DNA from: an uncultured Eubacteriales bacterium
GTDB lineage: Bacteria > Bacillota > Clostridia > Christensenellales > Aristaeellaceae
Assembly (NCBI GenBank): GCA_902764915.1
Contig: CACWXY010000046.1
Coordinates: 1 to 32,296 of the forward strand
Length of the DNA stretch: 32,296 nt
Direction of reading: 5' to 3'
In this document: piece after piece, positions 30,594 through 32,296 of the stretch
Numbering within the stretch: position 1 is the stretch's first letter
Layout: each line of letters begins with the position of its first letter
Translations under genes and position numbers: made by a program
The notes under the pieces: generated by a model
What the model saw: only the letters and a program-made list of their open reading frames with translations
Database searches by the model: none
What the model was told of the DNA's origin: nothing

Positions 30594-31276
30594 CAGACTG
30601 GCAGGCACTATTCAAGGAAACCTTTGGGATCAAATGGCCCAAACTGCTGGAAAGCCTGGGACAGACCGTGTACATGCTGGGATGGGCACTACTGATCGGC
30701 GCAGTGATCGGGCTTCTTTTGGCGCTGGTGCTGGTGCTGTGCCGGAAGGATGGATTGAAGCAGAACCGGGCAATATACGACATTGTCAATGTGTATGTGA
30801 ATATTGTGCGATCCATGCCGTTTATCATTACCCTGGTGTTTGTGTTTCCTGTCACGCGGCTGATTGTGGGCAAGACCTATGGTTCGACGGCCATGCTGGT
30901 GCCGCTGGTGATCTATATCAGTCCCTATATGGCGCGTCTGATGGAGAATTCTCTTCTGGACGTAAGCCCGGGCGTTATTGAAGCGGCGCAGGCTATGGGG
31001 GCAACCACATGGCAGATCGTAACCCGTTTTCTTCTGCCGGAAGCACTGCCCTCCATTGTACTGGCGATGACGACCGGTACGGTGGGCCTGCTGGGAGCTA
31101 CCGCCATGGCGGGATATGTAGGTGGCGGCGGTGTGGGCGATCTGGCCCTGACATACGGATATCAGCGGTACAATTTCCCGCTTTTGATTCTGACCATTGT
31201 GATTCTGGTGATTTTTGTGCAGCTGCTGCAGCTGCTGGGCAACCGCGTCAGCGGAAAAATGCGGCAGCACCGGTAA
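30590..31276 (+). CDS. metI: Methionine ABC importer permease MetI
   Basis: Protein of 228 residues with five or six membrane segments. 'NIVRSMPFIIT' (about 80-90), 'SPYMARLMENSLLDVSPGVIEAAQAMGA' type EAA loop, and 'GTVGLLGATAMAGYVGGGGVGDLA' type segment are strongly conserved in MetI. It overlaps metN by four bases (ATGA), which rejects a longer upstream reading. It forms a homodimeric channel with two MetN. Confidence 0.95.
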   Translation: MTDWQALFKETFGIKWPKLLESLGQTVYMLGWALLIGAVIGLLLALVLVLCRKDGLKQNRAIYDIVNVYVNIVRSMPFIITLVFVFPVTRLIVGKTYGSTAMLVPLVIYISPYMARLMENSLLDVSPGVIEAAQAMGATTWQIVTRFLLPEALPSIVLAMTTGTVGLLGATAMAGYVGGGGVGDLALTYGYQRYNFPLLILTIVILVIFVQLLQLLGNRVSGKMRQHR

Positions 31277-31349
31277 CGGTTTTCTTCCCCCGTCCGGAAG
31301 GGGGATGAAACATATATGACCAAAAGTGGAATATGAGAGGAGAAAGATC

Positions 31350-32165
31350 ATGAAGAAACTGATTTCTGTTCTGCTGGCGCTGAGCCTTCTTCTGTCTCTG
31401 GCAGCGATGGCATCTGCAGAAGAAAAGACCGTCATCCGTTATTCCAAGTCACAGGGCCCGTATACCGAGCTTTTTGAAGACGGCATCATTCCGATCCTGG
31501 AAGCGGAGGGCTATACCCTGGAAGTGGTGGAAGCCAGTGATCTGCTGGTAGCGGATAAGATGCTGGAGGCCGGCGACGTGGATGTGAACGTGGAACAGCA
31601 TACGGCATACATTGAGACGTATTTCAATGCCAATAATGACGGTCATCTGGTGGGCATCAGCCCGATTCCCACCGTACCTGCAGGCCTGTACTCCGCAAAG
31701 CATCAGAGCCTTGATGAAATCGCGGAAGGCATGACAGTAGCCGTCACCAATGACGCGTCCAATACGGCCCGCTGCCTGCTGATTCTGCAGAAGATCGGCT
31801 GGATTACCTTTGATCCTGATGTAGACGTGACCACGGTTACGGTGGATGATATTGTGGAAAATCCTTATAACCTGGAAATCATTCAGGTGCTGAATACAAC
31901 GATCCCTACCAGTCTTTCGGACTATGATTTCGGGCTGATTACCGGTTCCATTGTCTGGAATGCCCGGGAAATCGTGGACCCTGCCAGTGCACTGGCGCAG
32001 GAAGACATTCTGCCGCATCTGGTGCTGCAGGTGACTGTCAAGGAACAGGACAAGGATGCAGACTGGGCGAAGGCGATTGTAGATGCCTATCATTCCGACG
32101 CGTTCAAGGCGTATATGGAGGAAAACAATACTGGCATGTGGTGGATTCCAGAAGAACTGCGCTGA
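31350..32165 (+). CDS. metQ: Methionine-binding protein MetQ (NlpA family)
   Basis: Protein of 271 residues with a Sec signal peptide (about 1-24, 'LLALSLLLSLAAMASA' before EEK) and the NlpA/MetQ fold: 'YTELFEDGIIPILEAEGYTL', 'VEASDLLVADKMLEAGDVDV', 'NVEQHTAYIETY', 'VAVTNDASNTARCLLILQK' and 'FKAYMEENNTGMWW'. Usual Gram-positive MetQ proteins are lipoproteins; here there is no Cys in the leader region at all. ATG at 31350 has GAGGAG about nine bases upstream, giving the signal peptide its natural length. It ends the metNIQ operon; a strong terminator follows. Confidence 0.95.
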   Translation: MKKLISVLLALSLLLSLAAMASAEEKTVIRYSKSQGPYTELFEDGIIPILEAEGYTLEVVEASDLLVADKMLEAGDVDVNVEQHTAYIETYFNANNDGHLVGISPIPTVPAGLYSAKHQSLDEIAEGMTVAVTNDASNTARCLLILQKIGWITFDPDVDVTTVTVDDIVENPYNLEIIQVLNTTIPTSLSDYDFGLITGSIVWNAREIVDPASALAQEDILPHLVLQVTVKEQDKDADWAKAIVDAYHSDAFKAYMEENNTGMWWIPEELR

Positions 32166-32248
32166 GGAGCAGCAGAAAGTATACAGCAGCCTCTGTCTGA
32201 TCCGCCCTTGTCAAGTAGACACAGGAAATATCTAAAATGGTTCTTTGG

Positions 32249-32275
32249 CACCCTGCCCTAATGGCAGGGTGTTTT
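32249..32275 (+). terminator. Terminator of the metNIQ operon
   Basis: CACCCTGCC (32249-32257) and GGCAGGGTG (32263-32271), perfect 9-bp stem, five-base loop, followed by TTTTGTGT. Confidence 0.92.
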
Positions 32276-32296
32276 GTGTAATTGGGCTTCGCATAA

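Overview
The window looks like chromosomal DNA of a Bacillota bacterium, probably a gut-type Clostridia lineage. The reasons are the small Bacillota families (DUF1292, DUF896/UPF0291), an FMN riboswitch and short intrinsic terminators of Gram-positive type, sigma-A-like promoters with 17-nt spacers, and GGAGG-type ribosome binding sites. No rRNA, tRNA, CRISPR array, phage gene or complete insertion sequence was seen. The three substrate-binding proteins have Sec signal peptides but no lipobox cysteine, which is unusual for a one-membrane Gram-positive cell. Assignment below phylum is uncertain.

Layout. (1) 299-5877, minus strand: a tightly coupled cell-envelope and housekeeping operon, reading from 5877 downwards. 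It holds YbaK-type Cys-tRNA(Pro) deacylase, an M1-type metallopeptidase, a GT2-GtrA glycosyltransferase, a tiny secreted peptide, a phosphodiester glycosidase, an Lgt-like membrane protein, DUF896, and DUF1292 with its own promoter and terminator. (2) 6052-6792, plus strand: a CofE-like (F420-0:glutamate ligase family) protein. (3) 6849-10131, minus strand: a two-permease, one-binding-protein ABC importer of the sugar/glycerol-phosphate (CUT1) type, preceded by a clear FMN riboswitch with antiterminator, terminator and promoter. (4) 10175-11260, minus: EutH-like ethanolamine permease. (5) 11361-19149: a carbohydrate locus with DUF5107-TPR protein and GH35 beta-galactosidase (minus), facing a divergent AraC regulator and a sugar-isomerase-like TIM barrel (plus). 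(6) 19293-21875, minus: a secreted beta-helix protein, TcdA (t6A dehydratase) and a MOSC-domain protein. (7) 22223-32275, plus: two ABC importer operons, each preceded by promoter, Cys/Met-rich leader peptide and intrinsic terminator. The first is a five-gene oligopeptide/dipeptide-type importer plus an M20 amidohydrolase; the second is MetNIQ.

How the genes may work together. The two most unusual features are regulatory. First, an FMN-sensing OFF switch sits on a CUT1-type importer instead of a known riboflavin gene, so this importer is a candidate flavin or flavin-precursor transporter. Second, the tandem leader-peptide attenuators place both the oligopeptide-type importer with its M20 hydrolase and MetNIQ under apparent cysteine/methionine control. 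That suggests the first importer brings in sulfur amino acids in a bound form, such as peptides or N-acyl derivatives, which the hydrolase releases. Both functional readings are inferences from context.
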